Shown here: in pieces, positions 24,601-35,429 of the stretch
Position numbering within the stretch: position 1 is the stretch's first letter
Layout: every line of letters begins with the position of its first letter
Assembly: GCA_035079385.1 (NCBI GenBank)
Contig: JAVHKY010000013.1
Span: 9,298,001 to 9,362,000 of the forward strand
Length of the DNA stretch: 64,000 nucleotides
Origin: Aspidiotus rigidus
Taxonomy: Eukaryota; Arthropoda; Insecta; Hemiptera; Diaspididae
Direction of reading: 5' to 3'
The notes under the pieces: model-generated
Databases searched by the model: none
What the model was told of the DNA's origin: nothing
The model's input: the letters and a program-made list of their open reading frames with translations, nothing else
Made by a program: the position numbers and the translations under genes

Positions 24601-25340
24601 AGATTCACCGATTACCAAAACTATGTGCTGGAATCACACAAAAATCACGAAAAAACAATTCGTTTGTTTACAATTGTCTACTGTGACGTATTCTGGAAGC
24701 ATACACGTGTTACCTAATCATAAACTGTATGAATTAGTCATTGGTCCGACTATCTTAATTGTTCTTAAGATAGGAAAATATTCTTACTAGCTCCGTATTC
24801 TATGACTCATACACTGTTGAAAGCGATAATAACTCTGGTCCTTACACTAGACCTAGCACCTTGTTTTTTTTGTTTTTTTTTTTTCGTCTTCAATATGTAG
24901 CCATCCTACACCTCAATTTTTTTCTTTTCTGATGCAGGACGACAAAACTGTTCAAAGACGAGCTTCCCAAGCCAAAACTGGCGTTGAACTGCGTAGGTGG
25001 ACGAAGCGCCACCGAAGTATCTCGTCAATTGACGAATGGAGCGACAATGGTTACGTACGGTGGCATGTCGAGAGAACCGGTCACCATTCCTACCGGCTCC
25101 TTCATTTTTAAAGACCTCACTTTTAAAGGCTTTTGGATGACCGAATGGACTCGAAGAAACCAACAGTCAGAAGAAAGGAAGCGTATGTTCGATGATCTGG
25201 CCGAATATATCCGTAGCGGTCAATTGAAAGCGCCAGAACATAAATTGGTACCGTTATCGAATTTTTCCGAAGCCATAATGAAAACCTCTAGCGTTCAGGG
25301 TTACAGGGAATACAAATACATGTTGGATTTGAGCAGTTGA
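21687..25340 (+). CDS. MECR: Mitochondrial enoyl-[acyl-carrier-protein] reductase (MECR), four exons
   Basis: Reduces trans-2-enoyl thioesters with NADPH in the last step of mitochondrial type II fatty acid synthesis, which supplies lipoic acid precursors. Exons are 21687-21860, 21939-22175, 22246-22520 and 24938-25340. All introns have GT-AG ends with phases 0, 0 and 2, and the frame joins exactly to 362 residues, close to the family length. The N-terminus (Arg/Ser-rich, no acidic residues before about residue 36) looks like a mitochondrial presequence. Motifs: MNPADIN and QGVY with Tyr80 (equivalent to the catalytic Tyr of human MECR), AVGGLEGVAEV, the nucleotide-binding NGGNSACGQ (about 176-184), NVVRDR, ALNCVGG and MVTYGGM. 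Intron 3 is 2417 bp and contains a foldback repeat and long T runs. All exons are intact, so the gene looks functional. Confidence 0.95.
22720..22876. mobile_element. Small foldback MITE in MECR intron 3
   Basis: An inverted repeat of about 45 bp per arm. The left arm reads ACTAGAAGTTATACCTGGTC, then TTTGACCCATTATAACT. The right arm (22833-22876) is its imperfect reverse complement. Each arm contains its own dyad (GTTATACC-GGTC...GACCC-TATAAC), so the element could form a cruciform at several levels. It has no coding capacity. CTAG lies at each edge, but a clean duplication could not be fixed. Confidence 0.6.
23443..23469 (+). repeat. Long T run in MECR intron 3
   Basis: An uninterrupted T homopolymer of more than 25 bases. 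A second shorter T run lies at 23963-23979 in the same intron. Simple-sequence tracts, no other content. Confidence 0.9.
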
Positions 25341-26001
25341 TACACGTTTGGAAAAAATATCCTCGTTGAAACTCTCGTTACGTCGTTACCACATTTATCC
25401 GGAGCGAGTCCGATAAAACTGTAGCATAAAATGCAAATTACAGTACATCAAATCTTTAATAATAATGATAACACGTAGAATTCTAAACACAAACAAGTAG
25501 AAAAAATGTCTAAAAAAAAAAAAAAAGAATACTGTTGTAAACGTGTAATCGATCGCCAGTGTCGAAGATGCTAGGAAAATGAGAAAGATATTTTTTTAAC
25601 ATTAATCTGAACGAGAAATGTATCAAAAAAATGATTTGTACAAAGTATAATATTCTTTTTTTGGTCTGTATTCAAGCTTCGACTGAAAACTTTTTTAACG
25701 TATTAAGCTCGAATTTAAATGTAAGATAAACAGGATGGAATATGGACGTTGATTTTTGAACGGATTCCTCGTCGGCAGTGCATTGTATGAGTAAATTTAC
25801 TGAAATAAAATCTCGATTTCCAAATATATACGGTAACTCTACTTCTGTGAAAATTCTAGGAGTGGATATAATCATTAGCTCGCTAGCTATATCGTAGTTT
25901 TCCTTTTCTTCTCCTCACTCGATGAGCAATAAATCTCTCCGCAGTTCGATTGAAGTGCGCTTGGTACAGTGGTAGGTATGGCGGCTTCAATTGATACGAA
26001 T
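25341..26001. other. Convergent 3' flank of MECR and the Rho gene
   Basis: 660 bp between the MECR stop codon and the Rho-family stop codon on the other strand. An AATAAA at about 25803 on the plus strand could end MECR transcripts, 460 bp past its stop. Short ORFs here are without domains. Confidence 0.5.
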
Positions 26002-26238
26002 TCACATAACGACGCAGTTGCGGGTTCGTTCACGAAAATTCAGATCACCTTTCGATCGATACCAAAGACCGTTATACTTGTGTGATCCGAATTTATGAGA
26101 GGTAGACAGGTTCTTATTTAATTTACCAAGAGCCGCAAGAGCAGAAACCTCGAACGCGTCTTTAATAGCTTTAGGGCACGATTTCGATGACGTTTCAACA
26201 TAGGTGGTGGCGCCAATTTGCCTGCTGACCGCAACTCC
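26002..26238 (-). CDS. Rho-family GTPase, C-terminal exon
   Basis: A terminal exon of 78 codons preceded by a good acceptor (TTGAATTACAG before 26238). It reads GVAVSRQIGATTYVETSSKS, which covers the last GTPase strand with the G5 box (ETSSKS, equivalent to the ECSA/ETSAK motif of Ras-like proteins). A helix AIKDAFEVSALAALGKLNKN, a basic tail and RTRNCVVM follow. The last four residues are a CAAX box (CVVM) for prenylation and membrane attachment. The pattern is Rho-like, perhaps Rnd-type, but the subfamily cannot be set from one exon. The P-loop and switch exons are not found in the window. It may be the 3' end of a gene whose other exons lie beyond large introns, or a fragment. Faces MECR tail-to-tail. 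Confidence 0.7.
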   Translation of the reverse strand, partial: GVAVSRQIGATTYVETSSKSCPKAIKDAFEVSALAALGKLNKNLSTSHKFGSHKYNGLWYRSKGDLNFRERTRNCVVM

Positions 26239-26565
26239 CTGTAATTCAAGCAAATTTTTTGTTCATTGAGAAAAGAGCGATGAGGCTGATATCAGCTAAA
26301 ATTATTGTCTTAGAAGTTAAGCGATCGCGGTGAGGAAAGCTTGACCGGATTTTTATACTCTAACGACGAAGTTTAGGGCTGAAGTGACGAAAGCAGAATA
26401 TGATTCTTATTTAAATCGGATGTAACGACAAGCAACAGCGCTCAATGTATTTCTTATGGAGTCCAGTATTGGTCGTTCAGTGAATTTGCTTACACTGCAC
26501 GATTACTTTCATTACTCCAACTCAGCGAAAATAGCTACAAAGTTGCCCAGGAAATATGACGATGA

Positions 26566-26670
26566 CTCGATCGGAGTCAACGATTGGGCGTCCTGTTCCT
26601 GAAACCGCCATACAAGCGGCGCCGGCGTCGCTTTAATCATGACAGGGTTTCCTACCAAAATTATTTCATA
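26566..26670 (-). pseudogene. Possible upstream Rho exon remnant
   Basis: The minus frame reads YEIILVGN, then LVWRFQEQDAQSLTPIE. IILVGN resembles the strand before the NKxD motif of Rho GTPases, and the second part resembles the insert that precedes the next exon (RRLxxxxxxPVT-E type). It lies in the right order upstream of the terminal exon. However, NKxD is replaced by NPVM and no donor with the right phase joins it to 26238. Weak support. Confidence 0.25.
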
Positions 26671-26699
26671 TGAAATATTATGTAATGCAGTAATGACGT

Positions 26700-29169
26700 C
26701 ACACCTTGATGGAATCATCTCAAAAGCGTGTAGTCTCAGGGTTTTTCACACCAAAAAAAATGTAAAGCGAAACTTGAGTGCCGTGAGGTGAGTTGAGATA
26801 ACCGGAAAGTAGAGATGTGAGTCATATGTTAGGTAAAAAGTAGGCTAAAGCGTACCTCAACATGTGCCTAAGAATGTTAGAAGTTTATTCGGCTTATCGC
26901 TTGTTTGGATAGCTAATTTACTTCAGATATGCATGTCCATACCAACAGAGATATGTCTTGAGGTTAGGGGTGATGACGTCACTAAAAATGACTATAAAGA
27001 GCAAGCGAAACAAATCCATGATCTTGAGGTTTTTTGAAGCTAGAATTTGGGTCCGACTTCCAGGGTCTAAGTCCAAAGCTCGGCCATCGGCTCTCTTGGG
27101 TGCTGTTCAATGCCTTCAAAAAAGCGTCTCTTTAACTGTTTTGGGAGCCGTTTTGCTTTTCCTTCTGGGCTTCCAACTCCTAAAGCTCGCTGGACCATTT
27201 CGACCGTGTTGCAGTATTCACGACCGACCGCTAATCGACTTCAAATCGAACGAGAATTCACTCCAACCCTACTCTTCATACTTCTCTCTCCAAGTTAGGG
27301 AAAGGGTTCTCCACAAACGTAGATATTTTATTGTGGGTGAATCAGAGACCAGAGTGACTACGCATTAATCAAAGCCGAAGGTCGAGCTCGACGATTTTGC
27401 GCGAAGAATTTGCAAGAGTAATCCCAATCTTAGAAAAATGTATGTACAATTAAAGGAAAGGTCCAGATTTTTTCATCTTTCTTCCATCATGGCACTCAAT
27501 GCTTAGAATTTTTTCAAGTCTTTGTAGCAGGTCAGTGGTGTAGCTAGAAATTTCTTCAGGGAGGGGATGGAAGCGAGATGGACGACCACGGTAAATTTTT
27601 CTGCTCAAAATCTCACCATCGAGAAGAGATTCGTCCTCTACCTAGCTACGCCATTGCAGTAGATCAGAGCTCTCGCCCCCTCGCAACAATAATTTTTCAG
27701 AAAGATAACGGACGTTGGATATTCTCCCTAGAAAGAAAATCAAGCAGTGTAGCATATAACGTTTCTTTTCCAAGTCCCTGAAGTAAATCAAGGTCATTAT
27801 ACTGATTAATTGGGCTAATTAGAAAGAATGAAAAACTTTATGTAGACACGCAAACGCCACTAAGTGCACTATCGATTTCATTTGATTAGTCGGCTGGTGG
27901 TACACGGGGTCCGTGTATGCTATCTACAACAACAACACGTGTTTGTAAATGGCAAACCACGCGACCATGTATGCATTCCCAACAGGTGGTGCCAGCTGAA
28001 TTGATCGTCGCAGACTAGTACTCCAAAATGAACAATATTTCAAGTTACTCAAGTAGGTTAAGGTCATTTACGCCTCAGTCCCTCTGTATGTGGAAATTCT
28101 TCCAAGTCTCTTTACTAGGCCAAGGTCATTGACGTCATTATGACAAATTAGTATCGCGAAGTCAAGTGCTAGAACATGATAAAACCGGTTCCTTTTTTTT
28201 TTTTCAGTGTGTATTTCCCGCCACTCCTCCAATTTGTCAACTCGTTCTACTCCATATCTTGTTTGTTTTAGACTACATACTTCTGGGAGACTCTCATTGA
28301 TGATGTCTTCAAGATCTTCTCTTTGGATTCTTCCGAAATTTTCTAAGCTTTCTTCTTCCATCTCACGTGCAAAATTTTTCCGACTCTTCTCCGCATCGTT
28401 CTTTTGAGCAACCTTTTCGAAATCAGACCATTGGAAATTGTTTCAAGTTCCTTAGTTTTTCGTCGCTTATACCTCTGCTTGAATTACGTTTTCATGGCTC
28501 TGAAGTACAAAATTTTCTCAATCATCGTTCTCGGGTCACCTCCAAATTTCCTCGCTATCGAAATTTTCAACGTTCATTTCATAGATTGTTTTTCCTATAA
28601 GGCTGCAATCGTAAACTTATCTCAAGTCTTTCACGCTAGCAGATGATGGTAAACACGATTGTTTCAATTGAAAAGACTAGCCATGAACTGTGTAGATGTT
28701 TTTTATTGAATTATAAAAACTATTTTGACCTCGAGGAAGTTCTCATAACGTTTCAAGAAAAACGTAGCCTACAAAAGAACATCTTTGAAGGTTCTTTTTT
28801 GAAGTTAAATACAATGAGGATTTTGATGGCTTATCGCCCAAATGGATTTGGAATAAAAAATGACTTCCGAAACCTCTCTGTAGATCAACGGAAGAGGGGA
28901 ACGCAGGCATTGAGGAATTGAATCACAAGTCACTTTCGCCGCCTAATTTCAAGATTCTTTCTGTTGATCCCCGTGACACAAATTTCTGGTTTCTTCAGTG
29001 TAACTGAAATCTGCTAAATGTAACGCCTAGAGTTCTAGCGAGAAGGCCAGTCAATACGGACGACCTTGACCTATTATTTAATAAATTTCTGATTTCAATC
29101 TCTGCATAGATGGAACGTAAATAAATGTGTGGGCTAAAGGAAGAAGTGACCTCATTAAGGGTCTTGGAA
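26700..29169. other. No gene recognised
   Basis: Non-repetitive-looking sequence with only short ORFs lacking known domains. The longest (26958-27368, plus) has no homology I recognise and contains low-complexity hydrophobic residues. One MITE lies at 27533-27656. Confidence 0.55.
27533..27656. mobile_element. Small TIR element (MITE)
   Basis: Ends CAGTGGTGTAGCTAG and, reverse complemented on the right, CAATGGCGTAGCTAG: 15 bp with two mismatches. The total length is 124 bp and there is no ORF. Ends of the CAGTGGCGTAGCTAGG type are common in non-autonomous hAT-like elements of animals. No clean duplication was seen, so the superfamily is tentative. Confidence 0.55.
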
Positions 29170-29725
29170 AACTGAGGAGGGATATAACTGACCTGTGGAA
29201 AGGACTTGGAAAAACTCACGGGTTCTTTAACGGTGTTAAATGAGAGGTAGCAGGGAACCTGTTTGATGGGGTACGTAGGATCTGAAACACAAGGCTGACC
29301 TATGACGCGATCAACCCGCACTTTGGAGCTATATATTATGATACGAGGGCGACTTGGAAATAAAATTGGTCTATGACGTCATCAGATTGTGACGTCACAG
29401 GGCTGACCTAAGACGTAAGCAAACTATGACGTTACAGGACTCACTCCCAAGTATAATAAGATAGGAGGGGGACTTGGAAAAACTCAAGAGTTCTTCAACA
29501 GAATTGAACGAAGGGGGTACGAAACCTGTTTCATGAGCCATGTGGGATCTAAAAAATGAAGATTGTAACGTCACAAGGTCAACCTATGACGTAATGAGCC
29601 CTACCTCCGAACTATGTATGATATGAGGGCAACTTGGAAGATTTTCGAGCTCGGAGCTTTACCGGCCGCACGGCGGACATTTTTTCCAAACAAAAAAAAA
29701 AGACGATGAAATATAGGTTCCCTGT
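29170..29725 (+). repeat. S2 satellite block
   Basis: S2 units with TGACGTCA pairs at 29376-29400, several mutated AACCTGTTT ends (29263, 29525) and a GGCCGCACGGCGGAC module at 29661. It closes with ATATAGGTTCCCTGTTAG at 29710-29728. Confidence 0.75.
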
Positions 29726-29988
29726 TAGAAATCGATCATCGACTTCAAACATTCCTGACTATTGGCCTGGATATAGAGGGCTGAAACCGATCAACCTGCT
29801 TTGTGAGATAGGAGAAACTCGAAAAAATCTTGAGGAAATTAATCGATACTAAACGTTTTTTTAAATCGAAAAATACCATATAAAATAGATTCCCTGCTCG
29901 CTTTAATTGACATAGTTAATGAAAGAGACTCCGTGAACAGCGACTGAAGTTGACTGCGTGTCTTTGCTACGTATTATCGTCGTGGACG

Positions 29989-30160
29989 CAGTGGCGTATT
30001 TACGGGGGTAGGGGGACAACCCCTCCTACCAAATAACTTCTAAAAACCTGTGGACTCATCAATTTCCAATTGATTGATAAAGCTTCTCATTCACCCAATG
30101 AAAATTTTGTCCTTGAGAATTTTTAAACCCACCCACATAGAATTTCTAGATACGTCACTG
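29989..30160. mobile_element. hAT-type MITE
   Basis: 172 bp. Ends are CAGTGGCGTATTTACG and, reverse complemented, CAGTGACGTATCTAGA. It is flanked by CGTGGACG (29981-29988) and CTTGGACG (30161-30168), an 8-bp duplication with one mismatch, as expected for an old hAT insertion. No coding sequence. Confidence 0.65.
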
Positions 30161-30399
30161 CTTGGACGCAAATCTTTGAAAAAATGTTATTGAAAGTCGC
30201 ACACGAAACTCGCTCCTCTAGTCTCAAAAGGGAGGTTAAGAATAGTTGCTCACTTTGCAAAGTTGAGGTCCTCTTCTTTTTAACACACCAGTGAATTAAA
30301 TTGAAGTCGTATAGCCAAAAATTTTCGAGTGGGTGTTTTGAACATAATTTCGTGCAGTGCATTACTTTTTTCTGTAGTTTTAATGGTATTCTAAGGCAA

Positions 30400-30735
30400 A
30401 TTTTAGCAGGGAACCTGTTTTATCGGGAGGGTCGGAAAAAACGCCCGTTGTCTGGCCGGTCGGCAAAGCTCGGACCTCGAAAATTTTTCAAGTCCCCGTC
30501 CTATGATATATAGCTTGGGGCGAGGCCTGTGACGTCACAGATTGATGACGTCAAAGGTCAGCCTTGGGACGACACAATCTGATTGTTTCATAAATCAGTT
30601 TTTCAACCGCGAACCTGTTCTATGGAGTTTTTTTTGAAAAATTTGCCGTCTGCCGTCCGACATCTGGCCCAAAAAAATTGAGGCTTCCTTAACGATGTTA
30701 AACGAGGAACGCAGGAAGCTGTCTTCTATAGGTCA
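30400..30735 (-). repeat. S2 and terminal modules, reversed
   Basis: Begins AGCAGGGAACCTGTTTTAT, then a GC-rich CCGTTGTCTGGCCGG module, TTTTTCAAGTCCCCGTCCTA, GTGACGTCACAGATTGATGA and GAACCTGTTCTATGG. It is followed by a second GC-rich CCGTCTGCCGTCC module and a copy of the CTTCCTTAACGATGTTAAAC module. Orientation opposite to the block at 29.2-29.7 kb. Confidence 0.7.
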
Positions 30736-31071
30736 AATTTGTTTTAGTAATGAGGTTTATAGGCCTATTAAGGAAACCAGTATAAAAAAAACTCATCATC
30801 AATTTGACCTCTAGGGTAGTGTGGAACTACATATAGAAAACAGCAATTTTCCAAAATCTTCTTTTATCATATATTATGACAAGAATTCAAAATTTTTCAA
30901 GCCCTTTCCTCAATATTCATGACTTGGAGAACAAAACTGTCAAGTCCTTCATAACATACAATATAATACATAATTATATATCTCGAAGGACGACGGACGG
31001 CTAATTTTTCAAAAAAAAAACGTACAGAACACGTTTTCTATTAAAATTTTTACCTCCGAAATACAAGAAAC

Positions 31072-31210
31072 TAAAATAAATAAATAAATAGATAGATAAA
31101 TAAATAAATAAATAAATAAATGAGTAAACAGATAAATAACAGATAAATAAAGGGTAAATAAGTAAATAAATAAATAGATGAATAAATAGATAAATAAATT
31201 AATCTAAATT
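31072..31210 (+). repeat. (AAAT)n-type microsatellite
   Basis: About 140 bp of AAATA/GATA simple repeat. A matching ATTT-rich tract follows at 31377-31500, so the two form a potential long AT hairpin around an S1-like sequence with a poly(A) run at 31313-31339. Confidence 0.9.
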
Positions 31211-31376
31211 CCCCTTCTATCATATATAGCTCAAGAAAAGAAGCAAAATTTTTCCAAGTCCATTTTGGCCGGACTACAGACGTCGGACGTTTTACGGCGG
31301 ATCGCAAATTTAAGAAAAAAAAAAAAAAAAAAAAAAAACTCATAGAACGCTACGTGTTAAAATTTTGCTTCTTTAT

Positions 31377-31530
31377 TTAATTAATCCATTTATTTATTTA
31401 TGTATGCATTTATTTATTCATTCATTCATTTATATTATTCTTTTATTCGTTTATTTATTTATTTATTTATTTACTTATAAGTTTATTTATTTCTTTAGGT
31501 AGATCCTTTTCTTTTTTTTTTTTTTTTCTT
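31377..31530 (+). repeat. (ATTT)n-type microsatellite and T run
   Basis: ATTT/ATTC simple repeat ending in a long T run. Inverted relative to the AAAT tract 170 bp upstream. Confidence 0.9.
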
Positions 31531-32029
31531 TCTTTATATAATAGGACAAGACGTCCCCTATCATATATGAGGAGTTATCTGTCAAAAGGGCACTCGCGAT
31601 CAATGTAATTCTCATGGAACGGGTGCCTCCTTGACAAAAACACCTCATATATCACGGAGGTAAAAATTTTAACAGGGAATAAGTTGTATGCTCTTTTTTT
31701 TTTCCTAAAAATTAGCGGTATCATATAGTATAAATATATGATAGGAAGGACTTGACACAATTCTATTCCCCAAGTCAAGAATATTAAGGAGGGGACTTGA
31801 AAAATTTTGAATTCTTGTCATTATATTATATTATATTATGATCGAAGTAGATTTTGGAAAATTTGTATTCTTTCGATTCAGTTCGACATTACCTTAGAAC
31901 TTGAATTGATGATGCATTTTTTTCATAGCGATTTCCCCAATAAGCCTACAAACTTCATTACTAAAATAAATTAGACCAATAGAACAGGTTCCTTGCGTTC
32001 CAAGCGTGACATCGTCAAGGAGCTTCAAT

Positions 32030-33250
32030 ATTCTTCAAGTCCCCCTTCTATTATTATATATATATATATATATCTTGGCTTGCGGGACCTGTGACGTCAT
32101 AATTTGATGACGTCATAGGTCAGCCTTGTGAAGTTACAATCTGATGACGTCATAGATGAGTTTTTCAATTTCCCCTTTTATTATGTATAGCTCTGTAGCC
32201 CAGGTATATGACGTCAAAATTTGATGACATCATAAGTCAACTTTGTCACTTTGTGAGGTCACAATCTGATGACGTCATAAACCAGTTTTTTTTCAAGTTC
32301 TTCTATTATGACAGCTCCAAAGACTGGGCATGGGACGTCACAATTTGATGACGTCATAATTCGACCTTATGACATCACAATCTACATTTTTCAGAACCGC
32401 CGTACCCCATAAAACAGGTTCCGTGCCAGCCCCCGTCTAACGTTGTTGAAGAACACATGATGTTTTCCGAGTCACCCTCCTATCATATTTAGCTCGGAAG
32501 CGACGCCTGTAATACCACAGTTTGATGACGTCATAGTTTAGCCTTGTGACGTCATAAACTGATGGCGCCATAAATTATTTTTCTAACAGGAAACCTATTT
32601 TATCGTCTTTTTTATTTTTATTTTTTTTGGGAGGGGGAGGAACGTCCGCCGTCCGGCCGGCAAAACCCTGAGCTCGAAAATTTTTCGAGTTACCCTCGTA
32701 TCATACATAGTTTGGAGGCGAGGCCCGTGACGTCACAATTTGATGACATCATAAGTCAGCTTTGTGAGGTCACAATCTGATGACGTCATAGTCAAGTTCT
32801 CCTCCTATTATGTATAACTCCGAAGCCCGGGCTTGTGACGTCTCAGTTTGATGACATCATAGATCAGTTTTTTTTACAAGTTCTATTATGTATAGCTCCA
32901 AAGACCCGACATATGACGTCACAATTTGAGGACGTCATTAGTCAGCCTTGTGACGTCACAATTCACATTTTTCAGATCCCACGTGTCCTACCTATGAAAA
33001 ACAGGTGGCCTTTCACCCCTCCCGTGAGTTTTTAACAGGGAACTGTTCTGTGGAGGGTTTTTTAAGAAATTTACCGTACGCCGTCCGGCAAAAAACTTGG
33101 AAAAATTTCAACTCTCGAGCCATATGTGACGGGAGAGGGACTTGGAAAAAAATGTTCACTCTCGAGCTATATAAGATAGGAAGGGGGACTTGGAAAAATG
33201 TCGACTCTCCACCTACATATTTCGAAGTCCAGGTCACTGATGACGTCCTA
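32030..33250 (-). repeat. S2 satellite block, reversed, with S1 units at its right end
   Basis: Many units with the reversed order GGCCTGTGACGTCA, AATTTGATGACGTCATAAGTCAG and CTTGTGA-GTCACAATCTGATGACGTCA. Paired palindromes 16 bp apart are clear (for example around 32940-32965). A TA dinucleotide run at 32046-32070 sits in the TATATA motif of one unit. At 33039-33250 the order changes to an AACAGGGAACTGTT end, a CCGTACGCCGTCC module and plus-oriented S1-like units. Confidence 0.8.
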
Positions 33251-33310
33251 ATGTTCAGAAAAAGCAGAAGACACTCACGTAAAAGATTGTATTTAAACAC
33301 ATACAAGGAA

Positions 33311-33352
33311 GACGACGCGTTTCAATCCGTCTTGGCGGATCATCTTCAGGTC
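33311..33352 (-). ncRNA. Type I hammerhead ribozyme of PLE1, complete core
   Basis: On the minus strand: GAC, core CTGAAGA (33349-33343), a stem-loop GATCCG-ccaaga-CGGATT, core GAA, then a two-base-pair stem III AC-gc-GT, C, and GTC. Stem I is formed by GAC (33352-33350) with GTC (33313-33311). Predicted self-cleavage is after the C at 33314. All CUGANGA and GAAA core bases are present. One unpaired T lies between the first core and stem II, as is usual for PLE hammerheads of the CTGATGA-N-GG form. PLE terminal repeats are known to carry such ribozymes. Activity is inferred. Confidence 0.65.
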
Positions 33353-33420
33353 GAGTACTGAAAGGTGCGAAAAATCAAACAATACAGTAAGAGAACGTAT
33401 GAGGAATTATACATTTAGAT

Positions 33421-34480
33421 TTAAATTGTAGCGTAGGAAGGCGTTGAAAAATACTGCATCCAAGTTGTTGAGCAGGTTTAAACCACGATGACGTAAGGCA
33501 ATAAGTTTTTCTATCGTGTAAAATTCCTCCAAACGATTCATGTAGGCACCTTTTTCACAACCATGCAGCAACGAGATTTTTATTTAATCGAAAGGGTGGT
33601 TTCTTTCGTGGCAACGCTGAGCCATAGCTGAAGTGTCCTCCGTACACCCAGATGGGGAGGGGGAAAGGCAAGACTTCTGCACCAACTTTTTAAAATCCCG
33701 ACGATGTTCAGCCAACCGTGTGTCAAGGGCTCTGCCGGTCTGCCCTATGTAAGAATCCCCATAAGTACACTCCAATAAATAAATACCGGGAGAACGAGAT
33801 GCCGGTATACCATCTTTCAAGAGGGAGAGATCACGGATGCGGGTTAACGGATAGAACCCGACCCTGTAGTCATAACGACGAAGCTCGATAGCCAATTTAT
33901 CAGACGCAGGACCTAAGTAAGGTACGCGGAGCCATTTGTAATCATCTTTTTCCCGAGGTTTCGGAATAATGGAAGAGCAGCAAAATTGATCCGAAACAAA
34001 CTGAGCGAAGTTAGGTTGAGTACGGGAGTCATTCAGCGAACGACGGAGGCTCAGCTTCCGGACCATAGATGGAATATTGACATTTAAACCGTTTTTCTTG
34101 GCGATGTGCGTTATGAAAGTAATTTCACGTCGCTTTTCGAGGAGAGAAAGGGGGAGGGACAACATGCGATTGATGGAAGCATGGATGACAGCAAGCTTAT
34201 GGGATACCGGGTGCATCGAACGGTTGTGAATGGACAATCCAGTAAAAGTCGGTTTCCGGAAGACAGAGAATTCAGGTACCAGTAGACCATCATCGATATT
34301 ATCAGGAACAAGGCGGATGGTCAGATCTAAAAAATTAAGCTCCTTATTACCCATTTTCAAAGCAAAGGAAATGTTTTCATGGTAAGAGTTGAGATCGCGG
34401 TGGAAGAGCGCAAGCTGGGCATCGGAGCCATTCCAAATGCAAAAGACGTCATCAACATAGCGGTACCAGAGGCAATATTT
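33421..34480 (-). pseudogene. PLE1 reverse transcriptase C-part with GIY-YIG endonuclease
   Basis: The minus frame opens inside the right inverted repeat with EKYCLWYRYVDDVFCIW, the PLE active-site motif C (YVDD). It continues through KELNFLDLTI, FRKPTFTGLS, YKWLRVPYLGPASDKL and the endonuclease GIYLLEC, YIGQTGR, TRLAEHRR, CHERNHPFD. A stop codon follows HPFD at about 33582. The same frame then continues IKISLLHGCEKGAYMNRLEE to NLNLNV within the left repeat, so the stop is probably a mutation and the original C-terminus lay in the terminal repeat. The fingers and palm motifs A/B upstream of YVDD are absent. Confidence 0.85.
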
Positions 34481-34562
34481 TTCAACGCCTTCCTACGCTA
34501 CAATTTAAATCTAAATGTATAACCTCATGTTCTCTTACTGTATTGTTTGATTTTTCGCACTC

Positions 34563-34604
34563 GACCTCAAGATGATCCGCCAAGACGGATTAAAACGCGT
34601 CGTC
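34563..34604 (+). ncRNA. Degenerate hammerhead copy in the right repeat of PLE1
   Basis: The same motif in the opposite terminal repeat, on the plus strand. CTGAAGA has become CTCAAGA and GAAA has become AAAA, so two invariant core bases are lost. Stems II and III are intact. It is expected to be inactive. Confidence 0.6.
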
Positions 34605-34809
34605 TTCCTTGTATGTGTTTAAATACAATCTTTTACGTGAGCGTCTTCTGCTTTTTCTGAACATTATGTCTGAACCACGTACCTACGAGGACAATATTCT
34701 AATCGATGACGTCCTATCTTATACTTGGTTTATAGTAAGTCTAGGCCTCCTTCATACTAGTTTTATACTGGGTCTTGGCTCGCTAGAATTCTCAATACCA
34801 AAACCAATT

Positions 34810-35175
34810 TGACTCATAGAACAGGTTCCCGGCGTTCCTCGTTCAACTTCGTTAAGGAGGCCGTCGTTTTAACAGGGAACCTGTTTTATGGGGGGCTTTT
34901 TGAGAAATTCGCCGTGCGCCGTCCAGCAAAAAACTTGGACAAAAGGCGACTTTCGAGTCATATATGATAGGAGAGGGACATGGAAAAATTTCAACTCTCG
35001 AGCTATCATACATAGCTCAAGATTCGAGAAAAATTTAGACTCTCAAACTATATTATACTAGGCCTTTATCTAGGTCTAGGCTTCCTTGAATTTTCAATAC
35101 CAAATCCTATTTGACTCATAAAACAGGTTCCCTGCGTTCCTCGTTCAACTTCGTTAAAGAAGCCGTCATTTTTCA
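34810..35175 (-). repeat. Composite repeat modules (two foldback ends, S1 units)
   Basis: GCGTTCCTCGTTCAACTTCG module at 34832, then TTTTAACAGGGAACCTGTTT at 34869, CTTTTTGAGAAATTCGCCG and GTGCGCCGTCCAGC, which is a left foldback end. S1 units follow, and the CTTCCTTGAATTTTCAATAC module runs to 35170. Two palindromic ends (34819 and 34871) occur within 60 bp. Confidence 0.7.
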
Positions 35176-35429
35176 TTTAGGAAGTTTTTGACTCTTTTAC
35201 CCCCTTCCCCTTGCTGGAAACGTCACTGAATTCAATTTCCACCCTGCTTGTGACCTCGAAAGACAAAAATTTCCATACAACCACCGTAAACAGCTGAATC
35301 GACGCACCATATACGAAACCACGATTAGGAGAACAAGGCTTTTCGTATTGCTCACTGAAGACTAAAAGAAATCTCATTTCATTGATCGTCGTTATACAAA
35401 TACGTCGATTCAACTTCGTACGGTAGACG

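Larger units (their letters stand above)
33251..34704 (-). mobile_element. Penelope-like element PLE1 with inverted terminal repeats
   Basis: Inverted repeats lie at 33251-33463 and 34472-34664 and are nearly identical. They start ATGTTCAGAAAAAGCAGAAG and include the hammerhead motif. A 40-bp tail follows the right repeat (34665-34704). The 12-bp sequence GATGACGTCCTA lies at 33239-33250 and at 34705-34716 and is read as the target duplication. The interior holds the distal part of the PLE reverse transcriptase and a GIY-YIG endonuclease on the minus strand. Inverted terminal repeats of this kind are known from Penelope-type elements. The 5' part of the RT is missing, so the copy is defective. 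Confidence 0.85.

Noticed and set aside
26958..27368. 136-codon plus-strand ORF
   Set aside because: No recognisable domain, mixed low-complexity composition, no splice or neighbour support.
28068..28361. Minus ORF of 97 codons as a further Rho exon
   Set aside because: No P-loop or switch motifs, and no consistent splice sites.
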